Assembly: GCA_026002855.1 (NCBI GenBank)
Contig: BPGD01000001.1
Coordinates: 3,852,001-3,916,000, forward strand
DNA from: Bryobacteraceae bacterium
GTDB lineage: Bacteria; Acidobacteriota; Terriglobia; Bryobacterales; Bryobacteraceae
Length of the DNA stretch: 64,000 bases
Reading direction: 5' to 3'
Part shown: positions 44,398-52,248 of the stretch, one piece after another
How positions within the stretch are numbered: the first letter of the stretch is position 1
Layout of the letters: the number at the start of each line of letters is the position of its first letter
Notes under the pieces: generated by a model
Seen by the model: only the letters and a program-made list of their open reading frames with translations
Told to the model about the DNA's origin: nothing
The model's database searches: none
Translations under genes and position numbers: made by a program

Positions 44398-45481
44398 GGC
44401 TCAGCACCTCCTGGACGGCCTGCGAGGCGCGTCCGTCAATCCAGCGCATGACGTGATCGAAAATCTCTTCCGCGGAGGGCACGTTGCCTCCGCAGCGGCC
44501 GTAAAACTCCACCGGGCGTTCGCCTTCGACGGCCAGGCGGACGTCCTCAATCATCTGCCCGGTGCTCATTTCCACGGTGAAGAAGACGGCCGCCTGGCCG
44601 ACGAGCCGGCGGATTTCGGCCGTGGGGAAGGGGTACAGCGTGATCGGCCGCAGCAGGCCGGCGCGGACGCCGCGCTCACGCAGCATCCCTACCACGGACT
44701 TCAGGATGCGCGATACGATGCCGTAACCTACGAAGATCAGATCCGCATCCTCGGTGTGGTAGTTCTCCCAGCGCGTCTCGTGCTCCTCGGCCAGACGGTA
44801 CTTGGCCGCCAGCTTGCGCACGTGCCGTTCGAGGTCGTCGGGCTGGAGATAGATGGACGTGATCAGATTCCTGCGCGTCTCCGGCGTGCCGCATACGGCC
44901 CAGTCGGGAACTTTCGGCTCGGCGGCGGGAGTGGAGTGGAAATCCACCGGCTCCATCATCTGCCCCGTGTAGCCATCGGTGAGGATCATGACCGGATTGC
45001 GGTAGCGGTCGGCCAGCTCGAAGGCAAGCCGCGCCAGGTCGCACATCTCCTGGGCAGTGGCGGGGGCCAGCACGAGGCAGCGGTAGTTGCCGTGGCCGCC
45101 CCCCTTGACCGCCTGGAAGTAGTCGCTCTGCTCGGGGGCGATGTTGCCAAGGCCGGGCCCGCCGCGCATCACGTTGACAATCACGCAGGGCAGCTCCGCG
45201 CCGGCCAGATAACTGATGCCCTCCGACATCAGGCTGATGCCTGGGCCGCTGGACGCGGTCATCACCCGGACGCCGGCCGAAGCCGCGCCGTAGACCATGT
45301 TGATGGCTGCCACCTCGCTTTCGGCCTGGAGGAAGACGCCGCCTGCCTGGGGCAGGTAAAAGGCCGCGGCTTCAGTGAGCTCGTTGGCCGGAGTGATCGG
45401 ATACCCGTAAAAGGCGCGGCATCCGCCGAGAATGGCGCCCTTCACGAGCGCCTCGTTTCCCTTGATGAGCTGTCTGGGCAT
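44390..45481 (-). CDS. 2-oxoacid:ferredoxin oxidoreductase, alpha subunit
   Basis: 363 residues from the ATG at 45481, chosen for GGGAGG upstream. Family blocks are [58 protein letters not shown] and [20 protein letters not shown]. Also present are [20 protein letters not shown] and a C-terminal [20 protein letters not shown]. This subunit holds the pyrimidine-binding half of TPP and CoA contacts. Its stop overlaps the beta-gamma start by 8 bases (ATGCCTGA). It lies 16 bp after the ferredoxin gene. Confidence 0.93.
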   Translation of the reverse strand: MPRQLIKGNEALVKGAILGGCRAFYGYPITPANELTEAAAFYLPQAGGVFLQAESEVAAINMVYGAASAGVRVMTASSGPGISLMSEGISYLAGAELPCVIVNVMRGGPGLGNIAPEQSDYFQAVKGGGHGNYRCLVLAPATAQEMCDLARLAFELADRYRNPVMILTDGYTGQMMEPVDFHSTPAAEPKVPDWAVCGTPETRRNLITSIYLQPDDLERHVRKLAAKYRLAEEHETRWENYHTEDADLIFVGYGIVSRILKSVVGMLRERGVRAGLLRPITLYPFPTAEIRRLVGQAAVFFTVEMSTGQMIEDVRLAVEGERPVEFYGRCGGNVPSAEEIFDHVMRWIDGRASQAVQEVLSHA

Positions 45482-45497
45482 GGCTCGCCTCCCTGTC

Positions 45498-45734
45498 TCA
45501 GGCCACGGCCTTGTACACGGTGATCGCGCCCGGCTCCGGACAGGCATAAAAACAGAGCCCGCAGCCGTTGCACCCATGGCCGTCATAGACGGCCGGATGG
45601 TAGCCGTACCGGTTCAGGTACGGCGCCGGATGGATCACCTTCTGTACGCAGGCCTCAATGCAGAGGCCGCAGCCCTTGCATTCGTCTTCGTTGATCACGA
45701 TGTAGCCCTTGTCTTCCTTCACTGCTGCGGGCAT
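45498..45734 (-). CDS. 2x[4Fe-4S] ferredoxin (delta-type subunit)
   Basis: 78 residues with two cluster motifs, [11 protein letters not shown] (Cys19, 22, 25, 29) and [14 protein letters not shown] (Cys55, 58, 61, 65). It matches the delta subunit of four-subunit 2-oxoacid:ferredoxin oxidoreductases, which passes electrons from the TPP centre to soluble ferredoxin. The gene sits directly ahead of the alpha subunit, 10 bp after the CoA-transferase stop. N-terminal [15 protein letters not shown] is typical of the family. Confidence 0.93.
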   Translation of the reverse strand: MPAAVKEDKGYIVINEDECKGCGLCIEACVQKVIHPAPYLNRYGYHPAVYDGHGCNGCGLCFYACPEPGAITVYKAVA

Positions 45735-45744
45735 GAGCGCCTCC

Positions 45745-47064
45745 TCAGGAAACCGGAATCAGTTTGGGCCGCAGATAGCGGGCCTTGTAGGCGAACTCCG
45801 TCAGCATATCGCGGAATTTCGGATCCGCAATGGCAATCAGCGCCTCGGCGCGCTCGCGCAGCGTCTTGCCATGCAGATACGCGATGCCGTGCTCGGTCAC
45901 CACATAGTGGACGTCGGCGCGCGTGGTGACAACGCCCGCGCCGGGGTCCAGCATCGGCACGATGCGGCTGATCTCGCCGTTCTTCGCCGTCGAGGGCAGG
46001 GCGATAATGGGCTTGCCGCCGGGGCTGTGCGCGGCGCCGCGGATGAAGTCCACCTGGCCGCCAAAGCCGCTGTAGGGACGCGTGCCGATCGAGTCCGAGC
46101 ACACCTGGCCGGTGATGTCCACCTGAATGGCCGAGTTGATGGCCACCATCTTGCGGTTCTGCGCCACCACGAACGGATCGTTCACATACTTGGTGGGGTG
46201 GAACTCGAACAGCGGATTGTCGTCGATGAAATCGAAAAGCCGCCGCGTGCCGAGGACAAAGCTGGCCACCAGCTTCGCCGGGTGGATCGTCTTCTGCGCG
46301 CCATTCATCACGCCCTTTTCGATCAGCGGAATGACGCCATCGGAAAACATCTCGGTGTGCATGCCGAGGTCGCGGTGGTTGGTCAGGAAGCCGAGCACCG
46401 CATCCGGCACCGCCCCGATGCCCATCTGCAGCGTGGCCCCGTCGGGAATCAGCGAGGCCACGTTGCGCGCGATCCGGCGCTGAATGTCATTGGCCGGGTC
46501 CGGCGCCATCTCCGGCAGCGGGTGATTGACTTCAACGATCTTGTGAATTTCGGAGATGTGGAGGAACGTCTGGCCGTGCGTGCGCGGCATGTTCGGGTTC
46601 ACCTCCGCGATCACCCGCCGCGCATGGCGCGCCGCCGTCAGCGTCGTCTCGATGCCCACGCCAAGGCTGAAATAGCCGTATTTGTCCGGCGGTGAAACCT
46701 GGATGAGCGCATAATCGAGCCGCATTTCCCCGCGCTCAAACAGCCCTTCGATTTCGTGCAGGAAAATCGGTACATACTCAGCACGCCCCTCCTGCACCGC
46801 CTGCCGGACGTTGTCCCCAATGAACAGCGCAATCGTCCGGAAACTGCGCTCATACTCCGGCCGCGTGTAATCGGCCCCGCCCATCGTCTTCAGGTGCACG
46901 ATCTGGACGTCCTCGAGATCGCGCGACCGCTCCACAAGCGCGTTGACCAGATCGAGCGGCACGGCGCAGCCGGGATGGATGTAGACGGTCTGCCCCGAAC
47001 GGATCTCGCTCACCGCATCGGCCGCGGTGGTCCGCTTGTCGAGATACTCATTCAGCCACTGCAT
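45745..47064 (-). CDS. Acetyl-CoA hydrolase / 4-hydroxybutyrate-type CoA-transferase
   Basis: 439 residues from the ATG at 47064 (GAGGGGG six bases upstream). Family blocks are [77 protein letters not shown] (catalytic Glu region) and [20 protein letters not shown]. Also present is [20 protein letters not shown]. It moves CoA between acyl-CoA and a carboxylate. As the first gene of the oxidoreductase operon it probably handles the acyl-CoA made from branched-chain 2-oxoacids; the exact acyl pair is unknown. Confidence 0.92.
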   Translation of the reverse strand: MQWLNEYLDKRTTAADAVSEIRSGQTVYIHPGCAVPLDLVNALVERSRDLEDVQIVHLKTMGGADYTRPEYERSFRTIALFIGDNVRQAVQEGRAEYVPIFLHEIEGLFERGEMRLDYALIQVSPPDKYGYFSLGVGIETTLTAARHARRVIAEVNPNMPRTHGQTFLHISEIHKIVEVNHPLPEMAPDPANDIQRRIARNVASLIPDGATLQMGIGAVPDAVLGFLTNHRDLGMHTEMFSDGVIPLIEKGVMNGAQKTIHPAKLVASFVLGTRRLFDFIDDNPLFEFHPTKYVNDPFVVAQNRKMVAINSAIQVDITGQVCSDSIGTRPYSGFGGQVDFIRGAAHSPGGKPIIALPSTAKNGEISRIVPMLDPGAGVVTTRADVHYVVTEHGIAYLHGKTLRERAEALIAIADPKFRDMLTEFAYKARYLRPKLIPVS

Positions 47065-47159
47065 CGTAGCCCCCCTCGGCATCTCCCCTCGGGCGCCTCC
47101 AGCCAAACCAAATTGCCGAATTTAATACCTTCATAACCGATACTTTGACGCCCGCTTCC

Positions 47160-47188
47160 TTTATGCGCCATCCCGCGCCGTTTGTCAA
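47160..47188 (-). promoter_or_regulatory. Sigma70-type promoter of the CoA-transferase/oxidoreductase operon
   Basis: On the minus strand TTGACA (47188-47183), a 17-base spacer, then CATAAA (47165-47160). Transcription would start near 47153, leaving a leader of about 90 bases. On the other side, toward the plus-strand gene, a hairpin (CACCAC 47227-47232 with GTGGTG 47239-47244, extended by GTAG/CTAC) lies within the shared region. Confidence 0.6.
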
Positions 47189-47344
47189 GTCCCTTCTTTC
47201 CAGTATGTTGCAGTTGTAGCAAAGTACACCACCTTGTTGTGGTGCTACCAGCCAAAACCTGCTTCTGAACAGCGGCTTGCAACCACCGGTGTGGAGGGGC
47301 AGCCGCTTTTCGGTTAAGGTGAAGGGTGGCCCCAAGGAGGGACC

Positions 47345-48808
47345 GTGCGGAAAGAGAGCGCGACGCGATTCGACGAAGACCGATATCAGGCCGCCCGGCA
47401 GGGGTTTCTCAACCGCTGGCCGGCGTATGGGGACACGGCGGCGCTCGACGAGCTTCGCGCGAGCGACTACGCCCGGCTGGACGCTCTGGGCGAGGTGTAC
47501 CTGGATTACACGGGCGCCGGGCTGTATGGCGCCAGCCAGGTGCGGGAGCATGTGGCGCTGCTCGAGTCGCACGTGTTCGGTAATCCGCATTCGCGCAATC
47601 CGGCCTCGGCGCAGATGTCGGAATGGGTGGAGCGCGGGCGGCGGGACGTGCTCGAATATTTCCAGGCTTCGCCGGAAGAATACACGGTCATTTTCACGCC
47701 CAATGCCACCGGTGCGTTGAAACTGGTGGGAGAATCGTACCCCTTTTCACCCGGAAGCATTTATTTATTGACGTTTGACAACCACAATTCAGTAAATGGA
47801 ATCCGGGAATTTGCGCGCGCCCGCGGGGCACGGATCCGCTATATTCCGCTTTCCATTCCCGGCCTCCTCGTGGACGGAGAGGCGCTGGAAGCGGCCCTGG
47901 CCGACCGGCCGGAGGGAAAAAATTGCCTGTTTGCCTACCCGGCCCAGTCGAATTTTTCCGGAGCGCAGCACGACCTGGCCTGGGTGGGCCGCGCCCAGGC
48001 TGCCGGATGGGACGTCCTGCTGGACGCCGCCGCCTACGTTCCCACAAACCGGCTGGATCTGGGCCGCGTGAAGCCGGAGTTCGTCACGCTCTCCTTCTAC
48101 AAGATGTTCGGCTACCCGACCGGCATCGGCTGCCTGATCGCGAAACGCAGCGTGCTCGGCCGGCTGCACCGGCCGTGGTTTGCGGGCGGCACCATCACGG
48201 TCGCCTCAGTGCAGGGCGACCGCTATTTTCTGGCCGACGGCCCCGAGGCCTTCGAGGACGGAACGGTCGATTTCCTGAACATCCCCGGCGTGGAAATCGG
48301 CCTGAAGCACCTGCGGCGCGCCGGACTCGAGCGGATTCACATGCGGGTGCGGTGTCTGGCGGAATGGCTGATCCACGAGCTGAACGCAATGCACCATCCC
48401 AACGGGCTGCCGCTGGTGCGGATTTACGGGCCCGGCCCGCAGGGGCCCCGCGGCGGAACGGTGACGATGAACTTTTACGGAGCCGACGGGCGTGTCATCG
48501 ACCACCTGCGGATCGAAGAGTTCGCGGCGCGCGAGCACATCTCGCTGCGCACCGGCTGCTTCTGCAACCCCGGCGGCGGGGAAGCGGCGCTCGGGCTGCG
48601 CGCCGAGCAGCTCACGGCATGCTTCAACCGGCCGGAGGTGCGCCAGGCGTCCCGCTTCACTCTCGAGGACCTGCGCATGTGTATCGACGCGCAGAGCACC
48701 GGCGCCGTGCGGGTCTCCTTCGGCATCGCCTCCAATTTCCGCGACGCCTGGCGGTTCGCCGAATTCGCCCGTTCGCTCATCGGCTGCCGCGCGGACTCGC
48801 TGCGTTAG
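47345..48808 (+). CDS. Class V aminotransferase-fold enzyme, molybdenum cofactor sulfurase-like
   Basis: 487 residues from the GTG at 47345, with AAGGAGG 3 bases upstream. NifS-fold PLP enzyme: YLDYTGAGLYGASQVREHVA, NPHSRNPASAQMSEWVERGR, TPNATGALKLVGESYPF, TFDNHNSVNGIREFARARGA, PLP-binding Asp227 (DVLLDAAAYVPTNRLDL) and Lys253 (SFYKMFGYPTGIGCLIAKRS). ISLRTGCFCNPGGGEAALGL matches the catalytic-Cys loop of Moco sulfurases. It most resembles the N-terminal domain of Moco sulfurases and would act as a cysteine desulfurase. The MOSC domain of those enzymes is absent. No molybdenum enzyme is next to it; one is encoded at 26450-28429. Confidence 0.85.
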   Translation: MRKESATRFDEDRYQAARQGFLNRWPAYGDTAALDELRASDYARLDALGEVYLDYTGAGLYGASQVREHVALLESHVFGNPHSRNPASAQMSEWVERGRRDVLEYFQASPEEYTVIFTPNATGALKLVGESYPFSPGSIYLLTFDNHNSVNGIREFARARGARIRYIPLSIPGLLVDGEALEAALADRPEGKNCLFAYPAQSNFSGAQHDLAWVGRAQAAGWDVLLDAAAYVPTNRLDLGRVKPEFVTLSFYKMFGYPTGIGCLIAKRSVLGRLHRPWFAGGTITVASVQGDRYFLADGPEAFEDGTVDFLNIPGVEIGLKHLRRAGLERIHMRVRCLAEWLIHELNAMHHPNGLPLVRIYGPGPQGPRGGTVTMNFYGADGRVIDHLRIEEFAAREHISLRTGCFCNPGGGEAALGLRAEQLTACFNRPEVRQASRFTLEDLRMCIDAQSTGAVRVSFGIASNFRDAWRFAEFARSLIGCRADSLR

Positions 48809-48817
48809 GATGGCGGC

Positions 48818-49063
48818 ATGCAGGCCGCCCTCCTTGCTCTGCTCCTCGCCCAGCCGGACGCGACCACACTGGAGAGTCACTACGGGCGGCTGGAGACGGA
48901 GCGCCGCATCTACCGGCCGCTCGACCGGGTGCGCGTGAGCGTGACCGGACGCGCCGGCGGCCGCCGCCTCATTCGCGGTGCGGGTTCGAAGGATTTCTGG
49001 ACGCACGCAGCGTGCCGTCTGGCGCCAGCCGGTGCGGCGTCTCAGCGGAAGTCAGGAACCTGA
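48818..49063 (+). pseudogene. Possible remnant of a secreted protein gene
   Basis: An 81-codon frame starts MQAALLALLLAQPDATTLES, which looks like a signal peptide. It continues with YGRLETERRIYRPLDRVRVS, a plausible beta strand pattern. After about residue 50 the sequence turns into an Arg/Ala-rich stretch without pattern, and no frame between 49064 and 49410 looks coding. I read it as the 5' end of a broken gene, but a small real protein cannot be excluded. Confidence 0.35.
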
Positions 49064-49410
49064 ACAATCCCGGGCGATTTTCCAGCAATGCGGGCGATCA
49101 CGTCGGGAACCTTCGGCCGGCGCGGGCCGCAGCCTGCCTGGCGATCGCTGTCATCTCCGCCCGCGGCGCGGTACGAACCGCTGGCTGGGGCATCTCAGCC
49201 GCTACAGCCGGTGGAGGCGGGGCAGCGCTTCCGGTTCCGGGCGTGATCGCCCCGAGTGATGATCTACCAGGATGTTCACCTCCTTTCGGTAGCAATCACT
49301 GCTGCCTGTATCATCGGCAGTTCCGGCCGGTTCTTTAGCTCCACCTGCGCCAGGAAACTCTCGCGCGCCGCGGCGCGCGCGGCTAAGCTGAAATGCAGGA
49401 TCGCTCTGTC

Positions 49411-50817
49411 ATGACTGACCGCCGCACCTTCCTCGCCTCGCTTGCCTCTCTCGGCGCCGCCCCGCTGGTCTCGGCGCCGAACCCGCTCGACATGAGGATC
49501 GAGTCGGTGGAGATGTTCGAAGAAAGCTACTCCTACCGCACCCCAATCAAGTTCGGCGGTTCCGTGGTGGACCGGGTGACGCTGCTCAACGTGCGGCTGC
49601 GGGCGCGCAACCGCACCGGCCGCGAAGCGGAAGGGTTTGGTTCGATGCCGCTCGGCAACGTCTGGAGCTGGCCCAGCCGCAGGCTGGGCTACGACGGCAC
49701 TCTTGCGGTGATGCGGCGGCTGGCGGCGCGCATCCGCACGCTGACGGCCGCGTTCAGCGATTACGGCCATCCGGTGGAGCTGAACCATCACCTCGAGCCC
49801 GCCTGGCTGAAAGCGGCGGCGGAACTGGAGACGCCCGAACCGGTGCCCAAGCTCGCCGTGCTGGTGACGGCCAGCCCGTTCGATGCCGCCCTCCACGATG
49901 CTTACGGCAAGCTGTGCGGGGCGAGCGTCTACCACTGCTACACGCGCGAACACCTCCGCGAGGACCTCGGCCGGTATCTCGGGCCGGAGTTCCGCGGGCT
50001 GCACCTGGAGCAGTTCGTGCTGCGCCATCCGAAGCCGCAAATGCCGCTCTACCACCTGGTGGGAGCCGTGGACCCGATCCGCGAGTCCGACATTGAGCGG
50101 AGGGTCAACGACGGGCTGCCGGAGACGCTGGCCGAATGGATCGACTACAACGGACTCACGCACCTGAAGATCAAGCTCAACGGCGACGACCTGGCCTGGG
50201 ACCGTGACCGGGTGCTCGCGGTCGAGGCCTGCGCGGCAGAGACGATGGCGCGCCGGGGAACCCGGCGCTGGCATTATTCGCTCGACTTCAACGAACGCTG
50301 CCCGAACGTCGGATATCTGATCGAATTTTTGCGCCAGATTCGTGAAAAATCCCCGGCGGCTTTCCGCCGGATCCAGTACATCGAGCAGCCGACGCACCGC
50401 GACCTGAAGGCGCACCGGGAGAACGTGATGCACGAGGCCGCGAGGCTCCGCCCGGTCGTGATCGACGAATCGCTCACCGATCTGGAAAGCCTGCGGCTGG
50501 CGCGCGCGATGGGCTATACCGGAGCGGCGCTGAAGGCGTGCAAGGGACAGGCGCAGGCGCTGCTGATGGCCGCCGCCGCGCAACGCTGGAAGATGTTTCT
50601 GTGCGTCCAGGACCTCACCTGTCCGGGCGCGTCGCTGATCCATTCGGCCGGGCTGGCCGCGCACGTGCCCGGGGTGGCCGCGATTGAGGCCAACGCGCGC
50701 CAATATGTGCCGGCGGCCAACCGCGGCTGGGAAGAAAAATTCCCTGGCATTTTTGTCATCAGGGACGGATATATGAAGACGGGAATTCTCACCGGGCCGG
50801 GCCTCGGCGCGGTGTGA
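49411..50817 (+). CDS. Enolase-superfamily protein with Tat-like leader
   Basis: 468 residues from the ATG at 49411; an ATG at 49393 would add six residues. The leader [20 protein letters not shown] looks like a short twin-arginine signal. The body has the enolase-superfamily order: capping domain (residues 30-150), then a Lys motif [11 protein letters not shown], an Asp-containing [11 protein letters not shown], a Glu in [24 protein letters not shown], and the final [17 protein letters not shown]. These positions resemble mandelate racemase / muconate lactonizing enzymes, which abstract a proton alpha to a carboxylate. It is likely a sugar-acid dehydratase or racemase exported folded; the substrate is unknown. 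Confidence 0.75.
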   Translation: MTDRRTFLASLASLGAAPLVSAPNPLDMRIESVEMFEESYSYRTPIKFGGSVVDRVTLLNVRLRARNRTGREAEGFGSMPLGNVWSWPSRRLGYDGTLAVMRRLAARIRTLTAAFSDYGHPVELNHHLEPAWLKAAAELETPEPVPKLAVLVTASPFDAALHDAYGKLCGASVYHCYTREHLREDLGRYLGPEFRGLHLEQFVLRHPKPQMPLYHLVGAVDPIRESDIERRVNDGLPETLAEWIDYNGLTHLKIKLNGDDLAWDRDRVLAVEACAAETMARRGTRRWHYSLDFNERCPNVGYLIEFLRQIREKSPAAFRRIQYIEQPTHRDLKAHRENVMHEAARLRPVVIDESLTDLESLRLARAMGYTGAALKACKGQAQALLMAAAAQRWKMFLCVQDLTCPGASLIHSAGLAAHVPGVAAIEANARQYVPAANRGWEEKFPGIFVIRDGYMKTGILTGPGLGAV

Positions 50818-50844
50818 GCCTGCGCCTCAGTGCACGGTTGCGGC

Positions 50845-51564
50845 TCAGGCGTCCATGCGGAAAATGAACAGGCGCGAGGGCGCGTCTTCGGGGACGAGAT
50901 AAAGCAGCCCGTCCCGGTAGTCCATGCCCTCGCTCGTGTAAGGCACGCCGCGGTCGGTGCGTCCCAGCAGCACGGTCTGCAAGGGCATCAGCGTTTCCGG
51001 GTCGAGCCATTCGAGCACCGCCACGGCGGCCGGGCCGCGGCCACGAAGCCCCGACGCGAGGATCGCCCCATAGCGCCGTTTCATGTCCTGATACCGCGTG
51101 GCGTTCGGGTTTGCCCGGGTGCGCAGAAGCACGCCCTCGCGTGAATAGAGATAAAAGCGGCGCGCGTCCCAGTTCGCCATCAGCAGCCCTTCGGGCAGCA
51201 CGGCGAGCGCGCCGATGTGATCGGCAACCTCAAAGGAGGCGAGGACCTCGAGGGTCGCTTTGGATCGGCGCTGGATGACCGTTCTCGACTGCGGCCGGTA
51301 CTCGGCCACGGGGATCCACAGCGAGTCTTCGTCCTGGTCCATGCCGCCGGGGTGATACATATTGCCTGACTGGAGCTCGACGGCGCGCAGCCGTCTGCCG
51401 GTGGCGAGGTCGTACTCGAAGAGGAACCCCTTGCGCGAGGACTCATCCACGCTGGTCAGATAGAGCCGGCCTTCGCCGATGACGAGGCCCTGCACATGAT
51501 GCGTATTTCCCTCCAGCGGCAGCACGCGGAGCAGCGAAAGAGCAACAAAAAAGAACAGGTGCAT
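50845..51564 (-). CDS. Secreted beta-propeller-like protein (DUF6454-like)
   Basis: 239 residues. Signal peptide MHLFFFVALSLLRVLPLEG. The mature part has propeller-like strands: NTHHVQGLVIGEGRLYLTSV, KGFLFEYDLATGRRLRAVEL, MYHPGGMDQDEDSLWIPVAE, HIGALAVLPEGLLMANWDAR and GVPYTSEGMDYRDGLLYLVP. The pattern recalls the DUF6454 group, though I cannot check it. It may bind a ligand rather than catalyse. It is divergent from the flavodoxin gene, with 28 bp between starts. Confidence 0.65.
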   Translation of the reverse strand: MHLFFFVALSLLRVLPLEGNTHHVQGLVIGEGRLYLTSVDESSRKGFLFEYDLATGRRLRAVELQSGNMYHPGGMDQDEDSLWIPVAEYRPQSRTVIQRRSKATLEVLASFEVADHIGALAVLPEGLLMANWDARRFYLYSREGVLLRTRANPNATRYQDMKRRYGAILASGLRGRGPAAVAVLEWLDPETLMPLQTVLLGRTDRGVPYTSEGMDYRDGLLYLVPEDAPSRLFIFRMDA

Positions 51565-51592
51565 ACGAACGGAGGCGCCCTACAATGCCAGT

Positions 51593-52150
51593 ATGACGCG
51601 CGGAATTCTGATTCTACTTTTTCTTTGCCCCCTGTGGGGCGCCGACGGCGTGCGGATCCTCATCGCGTATTATTCCGAGACCGGCCACACGGCGGCGCTG
51701 GCCGAGGCCGTGCGCGAGGGCGCCGCGCGCGTGGCGCGTGTCCAGGCGCTGGCGCGGCGGGTGAGTGAGGTCAGCGATGAAGAGATCCGGGCGGCCCATG
51801 GCGTGCTGATCGGAACGCCGGTGCACTGGCAGACGCAGGCGGCGGCGGTGAAGTCGTTCCTGGACCGGATGGGGCGCGTGCTGGGGCCGGAGTTCGGCGA
51901 GGGCCGCACGGGCGGCGTCTTTGTCACCTCGGGCTCGCCATCGAACGGCGCCGACCTGGCGCGGCTCGACGTGATTGCCGCGCTGCTGTCGCTGCGGTTC
52001 GTCGTCGCGGGCGGCGTGATCGAGGGCGGCTACGGCTCGCTGGGCGCGCAGGCCTTTGGCGAGGTAACGCCCGTTGCGCGCGAAGACGCGCGCCGCTTCG
52101 GCGAGCGCTTTGCGCGCCTCACCGCGAAGATGCGGGGCGTGGCAAGATGA
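51593..52150 (+). CDS. Flavodoxin-fold NAD(P)H-quinone-reductase-like protein with signal peptide
   Basis: 185 residues. After a hydrophobic leader (MTRGILILLFLCPLWGADG) comes the FMN phosphate loop of WrbA/flavodoxin proteins, VRILIAYYSETGHTAALAEA. It is followed by HGVLIGTPVHWQTQAAAVKS and the flavin-binding VFVTSGSPSNGADLARLD. Export is unusual because FMN is loaded in the cytoplasm and the leader is Sec-like. A start at a later codon would remove it, but there is no good site. It lies 98 bp before the esterase gene on the same strand. The likely role is quinone or flavin redox chemistry. Confidence 0.8.
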   Translation: MTRGILILLFLCPLWGADGVRILIAYYSETGHTAALAEAVREGAARVARVQALARRVSEVSDEEIRAAHGVLIGTPVHWQTQAAAVKSFLDRMGRVLGPEFGEGRTGGVFVTSGSPSNGADLARLDVIAALLSLRFVVAGGVIEGGYGSLGAQAFGEVTPVAREDARRFGERFARLTAKMRGVAR

Positions 52151-52248
52151 CAGCGCACGCCGCAACGGGCTTCCGCCTGATACGATGCGGCAGAGCGGCC
52201 GCGCGGCGCGCTGCGCCGCGTCATGGCCCCGAACAGGGAGAACGACGG

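Noticed and set aside
49276-49300. Perfect Shine-Dalgarno-like AAAGGAGGTGA on the minus strand (also the complement of the 16S 3' tail)
   Set aside because: No start codon at suitable distance opens a credible frame, and flanks do not resemble 16S rRNA; likely chance.
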